64,000 bases of DNA, from the NCBI GenBank assembly GCA_032191485.1, contig JAVDOI010000012.1, forward strand, positions 18,142,985 to 18,206,984. Reading direction: 5' to 3'. The stretch is from Leptoclinus maculatus (Eukaryota > Chordata > Actinopteri > Perciformes > Stichaeidae). The notes under the pieces were generated by a model that ran no database searches, was not told the origin of the DNA, and saw only the letters and a list, made by a program, of their open reading frames with translations. A program made the translations under genes and the position numbers. Below, one piece after another: positions 10,295-21,334 of the stretch (position 1 is the stretch's first letter; each line of letters begins with the position of its first letter).

Positions 10295-11141
10295 ATACAG
10301 ACTGCAGAGTCAACATCCTGGTGCGTTTTTGGCAATTACTGGAGACTTTAATCACACCACCTTGGATAAAGCCCTGCCGACTTTCCACCAGTATGTTGAC
10401 TGCCCCACTCGGAACAATAAAACTCTGGACTTACTGTATGCAAATGCTAAGGATGCATACAGTGCTACTGCCCTTCCCCCCCTTGGCAGGTCCGATCACA
10501 ACCTGATCCTATTGACACCCAGGTATGTTCCTCTGGTGCAGAGGCTGCCTGTGACCACCAGGACTGTGAGGAGGTGGTCTCAGGAGGCTAATGACGCCCT
10601 GCAGGACTGCTTTGAGTCTACAGATTGGGATGTGCTGTGTGGACCACATGAGGAGGACCTCAACAACATGACTGACTGTATCACAGAATACATTAAATTC
10701 TGTGAACAGACCGCCATTCCATCGCGGACTGTACACTGCTACCCCAACAATAAGCCATGGATCACCAGTGACCTGAAAGTTCTTCTTAACAAGAAGAAAG
10801 CAGCTTTCAGGTCTGGGGACAGGGAGGAGCTCAGGAGAGTCCAGCGCGACCTGAAGGTGAAGGTCAGGGAGGGCAAGGACACCTACAGGAGGAAGCTGGA
10901 GGCCAAACTCCAGCAGAACAACGTACGGGAGGTGTGGACCGGGATGAAGCAGATTACTGGCTTCAAGGTTGGAGGTAGACAACCAGGGGGCTCCCTGGAG
11001 AGGGCCAACGAGCTAAACTCTTTCTTCAATAGGTTTAGCTCACAGCCCTCACCTGTTGCCTCCACACACCACACCTCCCAAACACCTCCCCCTCTGTCCC
11101 CCCTGGTGAGCTGCATGGACTCAGAGGCCTTCCACCACTGA
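10295..11141 (+). pseudogene. LINE ORF2 5' part: endonuclease C-terminus and linker (L2/CR1-type)
   Basis: The frame opens inside an APE-type endonuclease. The GDFNH block near 10348 and the SDHN block near 10496 carry the Asp/Asn and His residues of that active site. A basic linker follows (about 10750-10960, rich in KK, RR and DR), typical of the segment between endonuclease and reverse transcriptase. The N-terminal half of the endonuclease is missing, and the frame ends at 11141 just before the reverse transcriptase should begin. The copy is 5'-truncated and dead. The 3' end of the same element continues at 11165-11785. Confidence 0.75.
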
Positions 11142-11164
11142 CACCATGACCACCCTCCCCCCCT

Positions 11165-11785
11165 CTCTGTGACGACTGGCCAGGTGAGAAGACAGCTGGA
11201 GAGACCAACAGACTTAACAAACTGGTTAAGAAGGCCGGCTCCATCATTGGCTGCAAACAAGACTATCTGGAACAGGTGGTGGAGAGGAGGACACTAAAGA
11301 AACTATTATCCATATTGGATAACCAGGACCACCCTCTCCACCATCTACTGCAGGGACAGCGGAGCACTTTCTCCAACAGACTGATCCAGCTCCGCTGTCA
11401 CAAGGACAGATACAGGAGAACATTCCTACCCTCTGCTATAACACTTTATAACAAATCACCTCTGGTCAGATCATCATCCTTCAAATGACTACAACACTTG
11501 CTTGCTTGTTGTTGGTGATCCTTGCACTACTGTTCAGTTTGTTTAGTTTACCTAGTTGTTCATTTGATACCATTCTAATTCATTGTATATACTGTGCATT
11601 TTTATTTATATTCTATTTTATCTTATTTTTTATTCTATTTCTTCAATCCAATATCTGCTGTTATTTTATTGTACTGTATATATTGTGCATTTCCATACTT
11701 CATATTTTATTCTACTCTGTAACTTGCTGCTGCTACAAACAAATTTCCCCCTGGGGATGAATAAAGTTTATATCTATCTATCTAC
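11165..11785 (+). pseudogene. 3' end of the same LINE: ORF2 tail, 3'UTR and (ATCT)n tail
   Basis: After a few codons of the pre-RT linker (a VTTGQVRRQLER reading at about 11169-11204) the sequence jumps to the ORF2 C-terminus (block KKAGSIIGCKQDYLEQVVER, then QRSTFSNRL). The whole reverse-transcriptase core is absent. The ORF ends at 11488. The 3'UTR is AT-rich and ends in a 'tttccccctggggatgaataaag' type end and an (ATCT)n tail at 11768-11785. The same 3' end is found inverted at 15078-16230. Confidence 0.75.
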
Positions 11786-14700
11786 ATGTCATCACCTTTT
11801 ATCATCACATCCTGCAGTTTTAGAGCACTTGTGTTTGTATCCACCCTGTTTTGGATTAGCCGGGAGTTGGGCTGTGTCGTCTCTGCTAAGATGGCGACAG
11901 TCAGAGCCACCCACTTTGAGATTCACAACGGCTCTTCAGAAACATTTTGGTGACATCACAGAGACTGTATCCTTTTATACAGTCTATACTAGAAATAGCT
12001 TGGAGAAAGTCACCTGTTATATTTCCACACAAATCGAGAAAAAGAGAAGCAGCTGAATGCCAAATAAGGTTCATAACAAGGTACATTCTCTGCAGCATAA
12101 TCTTACTGATGGTTAGTTTTCAGGAGACTTTTATTGTGAAGAATTTATAGGAAATTACATTTGGTTATCCACCATTTCACAGCCACTCATTTGAACACAA
12201 AATAAATCTGATCGCATTGAAGTGTCAAGGGTGGTCAGACAAATGCTGACACAGCCGAGTTCCGATGTGGTGCATCGGATCACAAAAGTGTCATCGTGGC
12301 CTGAGTGCCTACAGCCATGCTAGCGGCTCTGTGTGGCTGTATTTACAGTAGGCACAGCGGTGATTCTAGTTTAAGGATAATGTCAGCATGCTTACATGCT
12401 CACAATGACAATTCTAACATGCTAATGTATAGCAGGTATAATATTAACCCTATTATTGTGTTAACGTGCTTTAATTAAATTAGCAACACACGCAAAGTAA
12501 AGCTAAAGCTCAAAAGACTGTCTTTAGTTTTGCTGTTTTTTCATCGTCAACCAAAGTGTTGGAAATATGAAATGTAAAATGTGAAAACCACAGATGTCAA
12601 TCTCCTGGTTGGGCTAAAGGAAAAGTAAGGGGATCACCGAAGTCGTTAGGATTCATACACTGAGGAACAAGAATGTCTGTACAAAATTGCATGCCAATCC
12701 ATCCGATATGTTTTTGAAATGTTTCTATTTGGTTGCCATCCATAGAGCGCGATGCAGCTATAGCTAAAAACACCTAAAGACGCAACCATGCTACATTTTA
12801 CGAGATTACATTTGAATAACAGTACGATTGCACACAGATCAGTTGTTCAATTCAATCTGCACAGATTAGCAGCACAGCAAATTTGCACCTCCCAAAGTTG
12901 GTGTGGACAGGAGGGTTAAACGAAGGCAAACAATTTGCATCGGAAATATTTTTAGTAATCAAGTTCATCGAGTTTCTCAAGGAATCAATTAATTCTTATA
13001 ATTATAAAGTTGACGGATGGGATTGGAAAGAAGTGAAGTGGGTGGGGTAATTTTGGAATGGGGGACATTTTTGTTTGTTTACTCCATGTTTATATAAAAT
13101 GACATCTGTTTTGAACCCATCCACTCCATGCAGAGCAGCAGAACAGAAGACTGTTTTGCTAATAAGTAAATAAAGGCTTTTGTTTAATCTCAGTAATTTG
13201 GCTTTTGGCTCATTTTCTTTGCCTCTCATTCTGGGCTTTCCCTTCAGATGTGTACATTAACTGTGTATGTAACAGACCGGGCATGCTTGCTTTAAGCTGC
13301 AACGGAAATGACTGCAAATGAGGAATTCAGATTAGATAGCAGATCTTCAGTCGTCTGACCAAAGAACCATTTATCTTACATTGCTGCTGCTGTCAGGTGA
13401 AAACCAAGTTAAGGAATTTTCATTGTTTGTCACACAGTCCAGTTATATGTGGACTGCAGAACGTCCGCAAGCCTTTTGCCAACAGCTTAGCTAATAAATG
13501 TTTTTTATTTATTTTTTGCTGGTTTCATTTCATGCTGTCAATCCTGTTACAAACTCTGACAAAATAAAACTTCAGGTGGAAAATACACATTCTTCAAGAC
13601 TATATGAATTGTGGGCTATGAATTATGTAACACCACTGAAATACAGCCTCTGTACTTTTGCCATTTGAGGCATTCAATGAGAAGAGGAACACCTAGTCTT
13701 GATACTGTATGACTCTCTTGTTGAGGGAGTAAGCAGCTGATGCACTAGGAAGCACATCAAAAAGTTTATTCAGTGTCTAAGTTTTGTTTAGAGTTGGAAG
13801 TGAAAAATCTGTGTTTGAAATTAATAAATAAAAAGATAAACATATGTGTGTGAGGATTTGTGGATACATTATACATTACGATACATTATGAAATACCACA
13901 CAGCTTCAGTGTAGAAATGTGCCGTAACAGCTAAAAATAAATAGTTAAACATTTTACACATACATACAACCAAACTCAGTATTAAGCATAGGCCTGTGTA
14001 CATTTAGTTGCTTATGTTGAATCTGGGTGAGATCACAGATCACCTGACATGTTGGGATTGGATCAATATGACCACAACTTGGCTGGTCTTTACATTGTTT
14101 ACTTATAAAAGACGTTCTGTCAAAAAGACCAACTCTATACAGGACAGAGGGAGTCGATAAGCTTGTTTATGTCAGGACTGGTACAAGTGAAACTTTTATA
14201 TTTAAGTTGTCTTTATTTTCCATGTAACAAAATTTTCCAAACACTTTCACACATTCACATACATGCATATGGAGCATTTTAAAAGCCAATATTTTGTACA
14301 AACATTGCAACTTTGTAAGTTTGTTTTCTAAATCTCTAAAATCTCTAAAACGTCCTTTAATGGGCTTCTTTTTTTATTCTATCTGGACGTCTTCCAACGA
14401 AGCCAGAAGGATGTCACCAACAGAGAACATACAACCCGGTTTTTACAGCGTGTCACTTTAATGTAATTTTTGATAATCAATAAAAGATATACTCTTAAAC
14501 AAAACACACACAGGGCGGGCGGGCGGGAAGGAAGGTGGTTGGTTCAAACAAAGGTGACCACTGTTTGTTCCCAATGTAGCATGACAAGTCAACGTTGATT
14601 TAATTGTCACATTTCCTAATGCTAACCAAGTAGTTGTGTTGCCTAAACCTAACTAAGTTATTTCCTGTGAAGACAAGACTTTGAAAATACTGTACGCATA

Positions 14701-15045
14701 TAAGGAGCGGAATATGTTGTATTCCTCTGTGACAGCCTGTCAGCCAAACACATTGAACCCTAAAAGAGACATTGGCCCCCGGGGCCGGAAACGTGGAGCT
14801 ATTTCCAATTTAGGAAGAAAAGGTTTCCCTCAAAGTCTGAAGTGTATCACCAGCAGAATGTTGATGCCAAGCAGCAGAAAAAATAACAACATTATACTGC
14901 AGCACAAAAACACAGCCATGCTTTAATGCGTTACAGTAGGTGTGAGCGGCATGCTTAATAATGAGCTCCACAACGGAGACGTGCCCACTAAAAGAGTTGA
15001 AATGATGAAGAACATTAACTTTCGTTGTGTGTGTGTTTGTGTACT
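11786..15045. other. Intergenic stretch without a gene
   Basis: Positions 12250-12760 are a second, longer copy of the dispersed repeat seen at 4060-4350, with the words 'gctagcggctctgtg', 'ggggatcaccgaagtcgttagg' and 'caatccatcc'. A GGGC-rich microsatellite lies at 14513-14528. The remaining ORFs have no motif or codon signal that I can support. Confidence 0.45.
12250..12760. repeat. Dispersed teleost repeat, copy 2
   Basis: It shares ordered words with 61880-62270 ('ccatgctagcggctctgtg' against 'ccatactagcggctctgtg', and later 'gccaatccatcc' against 'ggcaatccatcc') and with 4060-4350. It is non-coding and its ends are not defined. Confidence 0.6.
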
Positions 15046-15077
15046 TGCACAGCTAACTTTGTGAGGACCCCAGTTTT

Positions 15078-16231
15078 AGATAGATAGATAGATGTAAACT
15101 TTATTCATCCCCAGGGGGAAAGTTGTTTGTAGCAGCAGCAAGTTACAGAGTAGAATAAAATGTAAAATATGAAGTATGGAAATGCACAATATATACAGTA
15201 CAATAAAATAACAGCAGATATTGAATTTGAAGAAATGGAAAAACAAAAAATAAAAATGAGATAAAATATAATAAAAATAAAAAATGCAAAAAAATCAAAA
15301 ATCAAAAATAGAAAATATAATAAAAATAAAAAAATGCACAGTATATACAATGAATTAGAATGGTATTAAATTAACAACTTGGTAAACTAAATAAACTAAA
15401 CAGTAGTGCAGGATCATGGTATTAAATTAACAACTAGGTAAACTAAACAGTAGTGCAAGGATCACCAACAACAAGCAACACCGTGTAGCGTTGTTGTAGT
15501 CATTTGGAGGATGATGATCTGACCAGAGGTGATTTATTAAACAGTGATATAGCAGTGGGCAGGAATGTCCTCCTGTATCTTTCCTTGTGACAGCGGAGCT
15601 GGATCAGTCTGTTGGAGAAAGTGCTCCGCTGTCCCTGCAGTAGGTGGTGGAGAGGGTGGTCCTGGTTATCCAATATGGATAATAGTTTCTTCAGTGTCCT
15701 CCTCTCCACCACCTGTTCCAGATAGTCTTGTTTGCAGCCAATGATGGAGCCGGCCTTCTTAACTAGTTTGTTAAGTCTGTTGGTGTCTCCGGCTCCAATG
15801 CTGCTCCCCCAGCAGACTACGGAGAAGTGAAGTGCACTGGCCACAACAGACTGGTAGAACATCTCCAACATCTTGCTGCACACGTCGAAGGATCGAAGTT
15901 TCCTCAAGAGAAAGAGTCGACTCATCCCCTTCTTGTACACAGCGTTGATGTTGGTCTTCCAGTTCAGTCTGCTGTCGATGGAGACACCCAGTACTTGTAC
16001 TCCTCCACCATGTCCACATCCTCTCCCAGAACTCTCAGCGGTTGTGGAGCCGTCGTCTTCCTCCTGAAGTCGACCACCATCTCTCTGGTCTTGCCCACGT
16101 TCAGAAGCAGGTGATTTCTACCGGCCCACTTCACAAAGTCATCCACTACTGCCCTGTACTCCTCCTCCCGTCCGTCCCTTATACACCCGACCACTGCAGA
16201 GTCATCAGAGAACTTCTGCAGATCCTTAGAC
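15078..16231 (-). pseudogene. LINE 3' half, opposite orientation (L2/CR1-type)
   Basis: Read on the - strand, this copy begins inside the reverse transcriptase palm (block LLLNVGKTREMVVDFRR, 16080-16130) and runs through the ORF2 C-terminus (15500-15940, blocks CSKMLEMFYQSVVASA and NRLNKLVKKAGSIIGC). It then enters a 3'UTR ending in the same CCCCAGGGGGAAA-type end and a (TATC)n tail at 15078-15092. A frameshift near 15960 splits the ORF. It interrupts another fish repeat: 'gtgaggacccca' lies just left (15061-15072) and 'ggtcctcactttggg' just right (16258-16272). It is more complete than the copy at 10.3-11.8 kb in the region that copy lost. Confidence 0.75.
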
Positions 16232-16364
16232 CTTCAGAGTGAGGATATGTTTTGGCTGGTCCTCACTTTGGGACCGACCTTCAAAGGACATGTTAAGGGT
16301 TCAGGTTAAAAGCAAGTTTAGTTTAAGGTCAGGCATTTAGATGTGATGGTTGAGGTTAGGGTAA
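16232..16364. repeat. Simple-motif teleost repeat ('gtcctcactttggg ... aggttaggg')
   Basis: The words 'gtcctcactttggg', 'aggtcaggcattta' and 'aggttagggtaagg' are in the order of a widespread non-coding fish repeat that usually ends in a (GT)n tract, as it does here at 16419-16463. It forms the left border of the ntsr1 promoter duplication. Confidence 0.45.
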
Positions 16365-16417
16365 GGCGCCAGGGAATGCATTGTGTCTAGTGTCCTCACA
16401 AAGACATAAGTGCAAGG

Positions 16418-16418
<1 letters not shown>

Positions 16419-16463
<45 letters not shown>
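16419..16463. repeat. (TG)n microsatellite in duplication copy A
   Basis: About 22 TG units. The matching tract in copy B (19999-20070) is longer, about 36 units. Confidence 0.95.
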
Positions 16464-16464
<1 letters not shown>

Positions 16465-16688
16465 AGCGGAGGACCTGCTTTGATCATTGATCATTGATTA
16501 CATTGATCCCAGCAGTGGCAGCTGCGAAGTAACCATCAGAGTACCATTTCCTCTCTACCCTGTCCAATGATATTTCTCCACACTAAGATTCATTAGCACT
16601 GAATAAGACATGATCTTAACTGCGGCTTCCAACACAATGACACTGAACAGTGGTAACTCTCCAGCTGTTGCCTAACATTATTTCCTCC

Positions 16689-17072
16689 GACTCTCAGAGA
16701 CTGAACCTGTGTTACTCCGGCTTGAAGTGAAAGTCAAACAGATGGCCTCTCAGTTTAAACAATCATACTTTCTGTTTCAATGTTTACACATATTGAGCTG
16801 TAATGGATTTAAACCTCACGCTCTTGGGGTGCGACTTGGGCGCCCTGGCGCAGAGACTCTTTGGGAACAACTCGCTGTTTCTATCATCATGTCCCGCAGC
16901 CGCACCAAGAAGCTCATCAGCGCCATGAGGATCCACACATTGGGGTGTTACATACTTTACATGTCTGCCATAACGCTTGACAAACTGTACGGTTTTACGT
17001 CCGAATGTGTCTCCAAAATCCCGGTAAGTGCACACCAATATCTGGTGATTTTCCCTGGAAACTACACAAAAT
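16689..17072 (+). pseudogene. Decayed copy of ntsr1 exon 1
   Basis: The leader and first 26 codons (ATG at 16803) are almost identical to ntsr1 exon 1. After the codons for N-S-L-F the sequence jumps to the third intracellular region (a SRSRTKKLISAM reading at 16890-16926). That removes transmembrane helices 1-3 (about 400 bp) and shifts the frame so that a stop appears at the start of 'tgagg' near 16926. A second deletion then removes the rest of the exon, including the splice donor, and joins into intron 1 sequence. It cannot encode a receptor. Relative to the parent, the retained intronic frame shows about ten amino-acid-changing against about three silent differences, as expected without selection. 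Confidence 0.85.
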
Positions 17073-17349
17073 AAACTACATCATAGCCTTCGCTGAAAGG
17101 AGTTCAATGTTATTAAGATATTTAGGTTTTAATCCAATATATCAAAAATAATTTTGTCAGCAATTACACCTCGCTGTTGGCTGTGCACCTATAATGATTG
17201 GTGATTCATGCGATTGGTCGATTGACAGAAAATTAACCTGTAAATATTTGGATCATCGATTAATCATTGAAGATTTTTTTCTTCCAAATCCAAAGGTCAG
17301 TTTCTCAAATGTGAGGATGTGTTTTTTGTTTCTACTTCTTGGATGATAG

Positions 17350-19090
17350 TGTTGAGGTATCCACCATGAATGTCAGAGACACACCACACCCTAAAAACCT
17401 ATCTCTCGATTTTTCTATTAAAATAATTGATACACAAATTGTTTAATTGACTTATGGAAATAGTAGATTAAACAAAGACGTGCAACAGGGGGAAACTGTG
17501 GTTTCGACTGCAGGTGACCTCTGATGCCATCTAACACTTGCTGCTATCTAACACCTCTCTGCCTCAGGAGCGAGGGGCTAGACACCAAAAAGCGTAACGG
17601 CAGCATCCTGTGGTTTGAGCACCTGGCTGACTCTTGGCTGACTCTGACGGACGAGTGTGGGGCAATGACCCCTGTGTAACACTTTGCAGGAAGTCCTATC
17701 TCACGGTGTTATTTGTGTTTCGTACAAGATGTTTATTCTCTTTTTAATTTCCATTGTCTATGAGGATTTATGATCTATTGTTTATTATCCAGCAAAGAAT
17801 GCATTTTCAGATATCAGTATGTTCGCTATATATAATCCCATATTGCTTAGAGATGGTTAAATTATAAAAATGCTTTAATGTGTGACTTTTTATCATTCAT
17901 CAAAATGTAATCACACGTGATTGTAATGTTGACTGTATGTAAAAGCTAAATGAAATGAGTTAAACTCACTCTGACATGATTTAAAGAGGAGAAAGGTTGT
18001 AAATTCAGAAATCAACTATTGTGTTAGTTAGTGAACATCCTGTTCAGTGAGGGTTAGACAGACACCTTACACAAAAAGGGGGGGCTAGCAGGAAAGTGTT
18101 AAACTTAAAAAGTAGGTCGGTCAGAGGTGATAAGAATATGAGAACTGTCTTGTCCAATGAATTAAGAATGATCTGTTGTCTACCTTATATGGACCCGGAG
18201 GTTGCAGAATGCGTGAAGGAGAAATATGGGGAGACAACAAAGGATCGGGGCTCTTGGCTCTTTTGGGGGTTTTGGGTAAACTTGGTTCCTTGTGAACTTA
18301 GTGCTTTTGACATTTTGCATGATCTTATAATTACATTTTTTATTATTCATTTTTGTAACCTTTTTCTCAACCTTTTGTAAAACCAAATACAACTGGTTTG
18401 TATTTTGTGCATTCCAACTAAAGTCCAGTGTTGCTCATCTCTGGTGGTGCTCTCGTAGTCTCCTCAAGGTAAGGGTGCTCTTCCCCTGGGATAGGCTGAC
18501 AGTAGTACATTCTTTAGACATTGTGATTTGAATGGCATTGCTGCTACAAGCTACGGTTAAGATATTTTTCATTAATGTTGTGATTTACCAACTGGATTGG
18601 CTATGATTGATTTTGAAGCTCTGCTTATGTATCATATGTGATGTTGCAGTGTTGGTTAATAATGTTTAGACATTAGCTGAGGTGTATTAGGAAACAGTAG
18701 GGATTAGATTGGAGTCTAAATTAAGGGTGTTAGGGCCAGGGCTCTGAAGCTGCCCTTAATAACCAAGCCAGGTTCCCAACCACACGGGGTTCCTCCTCCA
18801 GTGGTGGCCCTCTAGAGCGGGTCCATCCTGGAGTACATCCAGTCCTCCCACACCTACTACACACACACCTAAATCCGTTAATATCCGGCAGTCGGGAAGG
18901 CCGACGTTTTTAGCCTGAAATAAGATATGACGGTGGCTAGTGGTATTAAGTTATCCTGGATTTCGCCTCCCTAAACAGACTAAGACGGTCTGGCGTGTAG
19001 ATTTTGGAGGGTGCGTTCGTTACCTAGGTCAGAGGTTATTGAACAAGCCGTCTCCCTGCGCTTTGAGCGCAACAGGAGGGGGTATTTTCA
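17350..19090. mobile_element. 1.7 kb insertion in copy A, LTR-like termini, 4-bp target duplication
   Basis: Copy B reads straight through this position, so the segment is an insertion. It is flanked by ATAG on both sides (17346-17349 and 19091-19094). It starts with TG (TGTTGAGG) and ends with CA (TATTTTCA), as LTRs of retroviruses and related elements do. No internal retroviral gene is readable and the two ends are not direct repeats of each other, so if it is LTR-derived it would be one long solo LTR or a composite. It contains an exon-like segment at 17568-17679. The family is not recognised. Confidence 0.4.
17568..17679 (+). other. Exon-like segment, 36 codons ending in a stop
   Basis: A pyrimidine-rich tract ending GCCTCAG precedes a 36-codon phase-1 frame with ordinary codon use that ends in TAA. 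The reading includes DTKKRNGSILWFEHLADSW and ends MTPV. It has the look of a terminal coding exon captured in the insertion. I do not recognise the protein. No partner exon was found in the window. Confidence 0.3.
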
Positions 19091-19428
19091 ATAGTAAACT
19101 GGATATATTTGGGTTTTGGACTATTTGAATACAGTCACCTTGTGACACAAGAAAGTTTGTGGCTCTCGAGGTGATGACGGCATTCTGAAAAAAATAAAAA
19201 TAACAGGCAATCTTTGAAAAACTCAGAAGATCTCTTGACAGCACTTGCCACTGTTCTAAAGCGATTTCCAGAATGTTCAAATAAAAAACATCTGTCTTTT
19301 TAAAAATTAACATTTTTTAAACGTGTTTCTCAGCGACTGTTTCCTAATCCAAACAAAGATGGTGACAGGAAGTTAACATACCTACGGTAAGGGGCCAGGG
19401 AATGCATTGTGTCTGGTGTCCTCACAAA

Positions 19429-19977
19429 TGTCAGGATCCCTGTCTGACCCATTGTGTGTTTACTTCTGTTTCCCCCGATCTCCTCTCCTGTGTTCTGTCA
19501 TTCCCCTGTCTGTTGTGTGCCATGTGTCTGTGCTGTCCTCTGCCTCCCTCCAGACACCTCCCATGACCACGTCCTTGATTGGGGCAGCAGATCTCCTCCT
19601 GCAGCCTGACACACCAGACCCGGGTTCCACTAATCATCTCGGCAGTATTTCAACCCTGGTCCTGCAGACCTGGGTTGTCAGTCCGTATTGTCTTCTGCCT
19701 CGAGTACATGTTGATCTGCCTGCCTTCGGTGTCGATCCACGGGAATCACACCGTCGATTTGCCTGCCCTCCGATGTCGATCCACGGGACATCACACCGTC
19801 GATCTGCCTGCCTTCGGTGTCGGACCTCGGGTACCACGCCGCCGATCCGGCCTGCTTCCTGTGTCGGACCACGGGCTCCACACATTCCTGTCCTTCTTTG
19901 GTACAATAAAACCTGTTATACCAGATCCTGTCTCCTGTGGTATTGCTATTGGGTCCTGATCTTGAACTCCTGTGACA
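19429..19977 (+). mobile_element. Solo LTR, Gypsy-like, with 5-bp target duplication
   Basis: The 549-bp element begins TGTCAGG and ends TGTGACA, with ACAAA directly before (19424-19428) and after (19978-19982). Copy A keeps the empty site, reading 'cctcacaaagacataagtgcaagg' at the matching place. A poly(A) signal AATAAA occurs near 19904. Four diverged units of about 44 bp, starting at 19713, 19755, 19801 and 19843, share the words GATCTGCCTG and GTCGATCCACGGG. TGTCAGG...GACA ends are usual for fish Gypsy LTRs. The open frames inside are products of the repeats. Confidence 0.8.
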
Positions 19978-19996
19978 ACAAATAAATAAGTACAAG

Positions 19997-19998
<2 letters not shown>

Positions 19999-20070
<72 letters not shown>
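19999..20070. repeat. (GT)n microsatellite upstream of ntsr1
   Basis: About 36 uninterrupted GT units, ending some 480 bases before the TATA box. Confidence 0.95.
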
Positions 20071-20071
<1 letters not shown>

Positions 20072-20521
20072 CAGCGGAGGACCTGCTTTGCTACATTGAT
20101 CAGCAGTGGCAGCTGCGAAGTAACCATCAGAGTACCATTTCCTCTCTTCCCTGTCCAATGATGATATTTCTCCACACTGAGACTGATTCATTAGCGCTGA
20201 AGAAGACACGATCTGAACTTCAGCCTCGAACACAATAACAGTTGTAACTCTCTAGCTGTTGCCTAACATTATTTATTTGTGCCCGAGTGAGAGGAGAAAG
20301 TGGAGAAACCCCGACGCACACACGCAGAGACACAAAGAGTTCTGGGTGTCAAAGGTACACTCACACAAAAAAGTCTGTCAGAAAGTATACTTGAGATTAA
20401 ATGCAGATTGTTCTCGATTTGTTGGTCTTTGCACGTTATTTTTGGTCTCCAGGGTGAAACATGAACGGAGAAAATAATAACGGCAGCACTCACTGAATGG
20501 ATGTGCGTCATCGAAGCAGAT

Positions 20522-20581
20522 CCAATAGCGCTCCTCCGTGTCGTGCCTCATATAAAGAGCTCTTCTCCTCCGACTATCAGA
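20522..20581 (+). promoter_or_regulatory. ntsr1: ntsr1 core promoter (CCAAT and TATA boxes)
   Basis: CCAAT lies at 20522-20526 and TATAAA at 20551-20556, at ordinary spacing. Transcription would start near 20580, giving a 5' leader of about 100 bases with no intron. In copy A the promoter block is largely missing: the 'tcagagactgaacctg' leader is kept but no TATAAA precedes it, consistent with that copy being silent. The start position is inferred from the boxes. Confidence 0.6.
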
Positions 20582-20683
20582 GACTGAACCTGTGTTACTC
20601 CGGCTTGAAGTGTAAGTCAAACAGATGGCCGCTCGGTTTAAACAAACACTTTCGGTTTCAATATTTCCACATATAGAGCTGTA

Positions 20684-21334
20684 ATGGATTTAAATCTCAC
20701 TCTCTCCGGACGCGACTTGGGCGCGCTGGCGCAGAGACTCTTTGGGAACAACTCGCTGTTTCCATTTGAAAACACCACCAAGACAGATGAGGAAGACTTG
20801 GAGGTCAACACGGATGTTTACTCCAGGGTGATAGTCACCGTCATCTACGCTGCTCTGTTCGCCGTGGGCTCTCTGGGGAACTCCGTCACCCTGTACACCC
20901 TGCTGACCAAAAAGACGCTGCAGAACCTCCAGAGCACCGTGCATTACCACCTGGCCAGCCTCGCCGTCTCCGACCTGCTGATCCTCGTGCTCTCCATGCC
21001 CATCGAGCTCTACAACTTCATCTGGTTCCACCACCCGTGGGTGTTCGGCGACGCCGTGTGCAGGGGCTACTACTTCCTCCGGGACAGCTGCTCCTACGCC
21101 ACGGCGCTCAACATCGCCAGCCTGAGCGTGGAGCGCTACATGGCCATCTGCCACCCGTTCAAAGCCAAGAGCATCATGTCCCGCAGCCGCACCAAGAAGC
21201 TCATCAGCGCCATGTGGCTCGCGTCCTTCGCGCTCTCCGCGCCGATGCTTTTCGTCATGGGCCAGGTGATGCGTAAAGGCGAGAAGATATGCACCACCAT
21301 CGTCTCTCCTGTCACTATTAAGACCGTGCTACAG
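20684..21334 (+). CDS. ntsr1: ntsr1 exon 1: N-terminus to start of helix 5 (residues 1-217)
   Basis: The exon encodes the extracellular N-terminus with sequons at N4, N22 and N30, then helices 1-4 and extracellular loop 2. The start codon at 20684 follows a 5' leader and gives an N-terminus of expected length. Conserved blocks include STVHYHLASLAVSDLL (helix 2), CRGYYFLRD with C126, ASLSVERYMAICHPFKAK (helix 3 and loop 2), and SRSRTKKLISAMWLAS (helix 4). The exon ends with codon CAG before the donor GTGGGT at 21335, phase 0. The frame stays open into the intron as far as 21502, so intron retention would give a truncated 272-residue form. The exon is noticeably richer in G+C than its surroundings. 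Confidence 0.95.

Larger units (their letters stand above)
16365..19383 (+). repeat. Tandem duplication, upstream copy (A) of the ntsr1 promoter/exon 1 region
   Basis: From 'ggcgccagggaatgcattg' onward this stretch matches 19385-22290 in order: the (GT)n tract, the 'cagcggaggacctgcttt' block, the exon 1 leader, parts of exon 1, the start of intron 1, the 'gattgacagaaaattaa' block, and the 'atatttgggttttggacta' block. The order is broken by a 1.7 kb insertion at 17350-19090 and by several deletions. Because flanking and intronic sequence is included, this is a DNA-level duplication and not a retrocopy. Confidence 0.8.

Noticed and set aside
16709..17074. Second, expressed receptor-like gene of 121 residues
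   Set aside because: It is the decayed exon 1 copy in a shifted frame. Differences from the parent are mostly amino-acid changing, promoter and helices 1-3 are missing.
19713..19890. CRISPR-like regular repeats
   Set aside because: The units of about 44 bp are diverged, contiguous, have no spacers, and lie inside a eukaryotic LTR.
20690..21154. Long antisense ORF over ntsr1 exon 1
   Set aside because: It is a mirror frame caused by the G+C-rich exon and has no motif.
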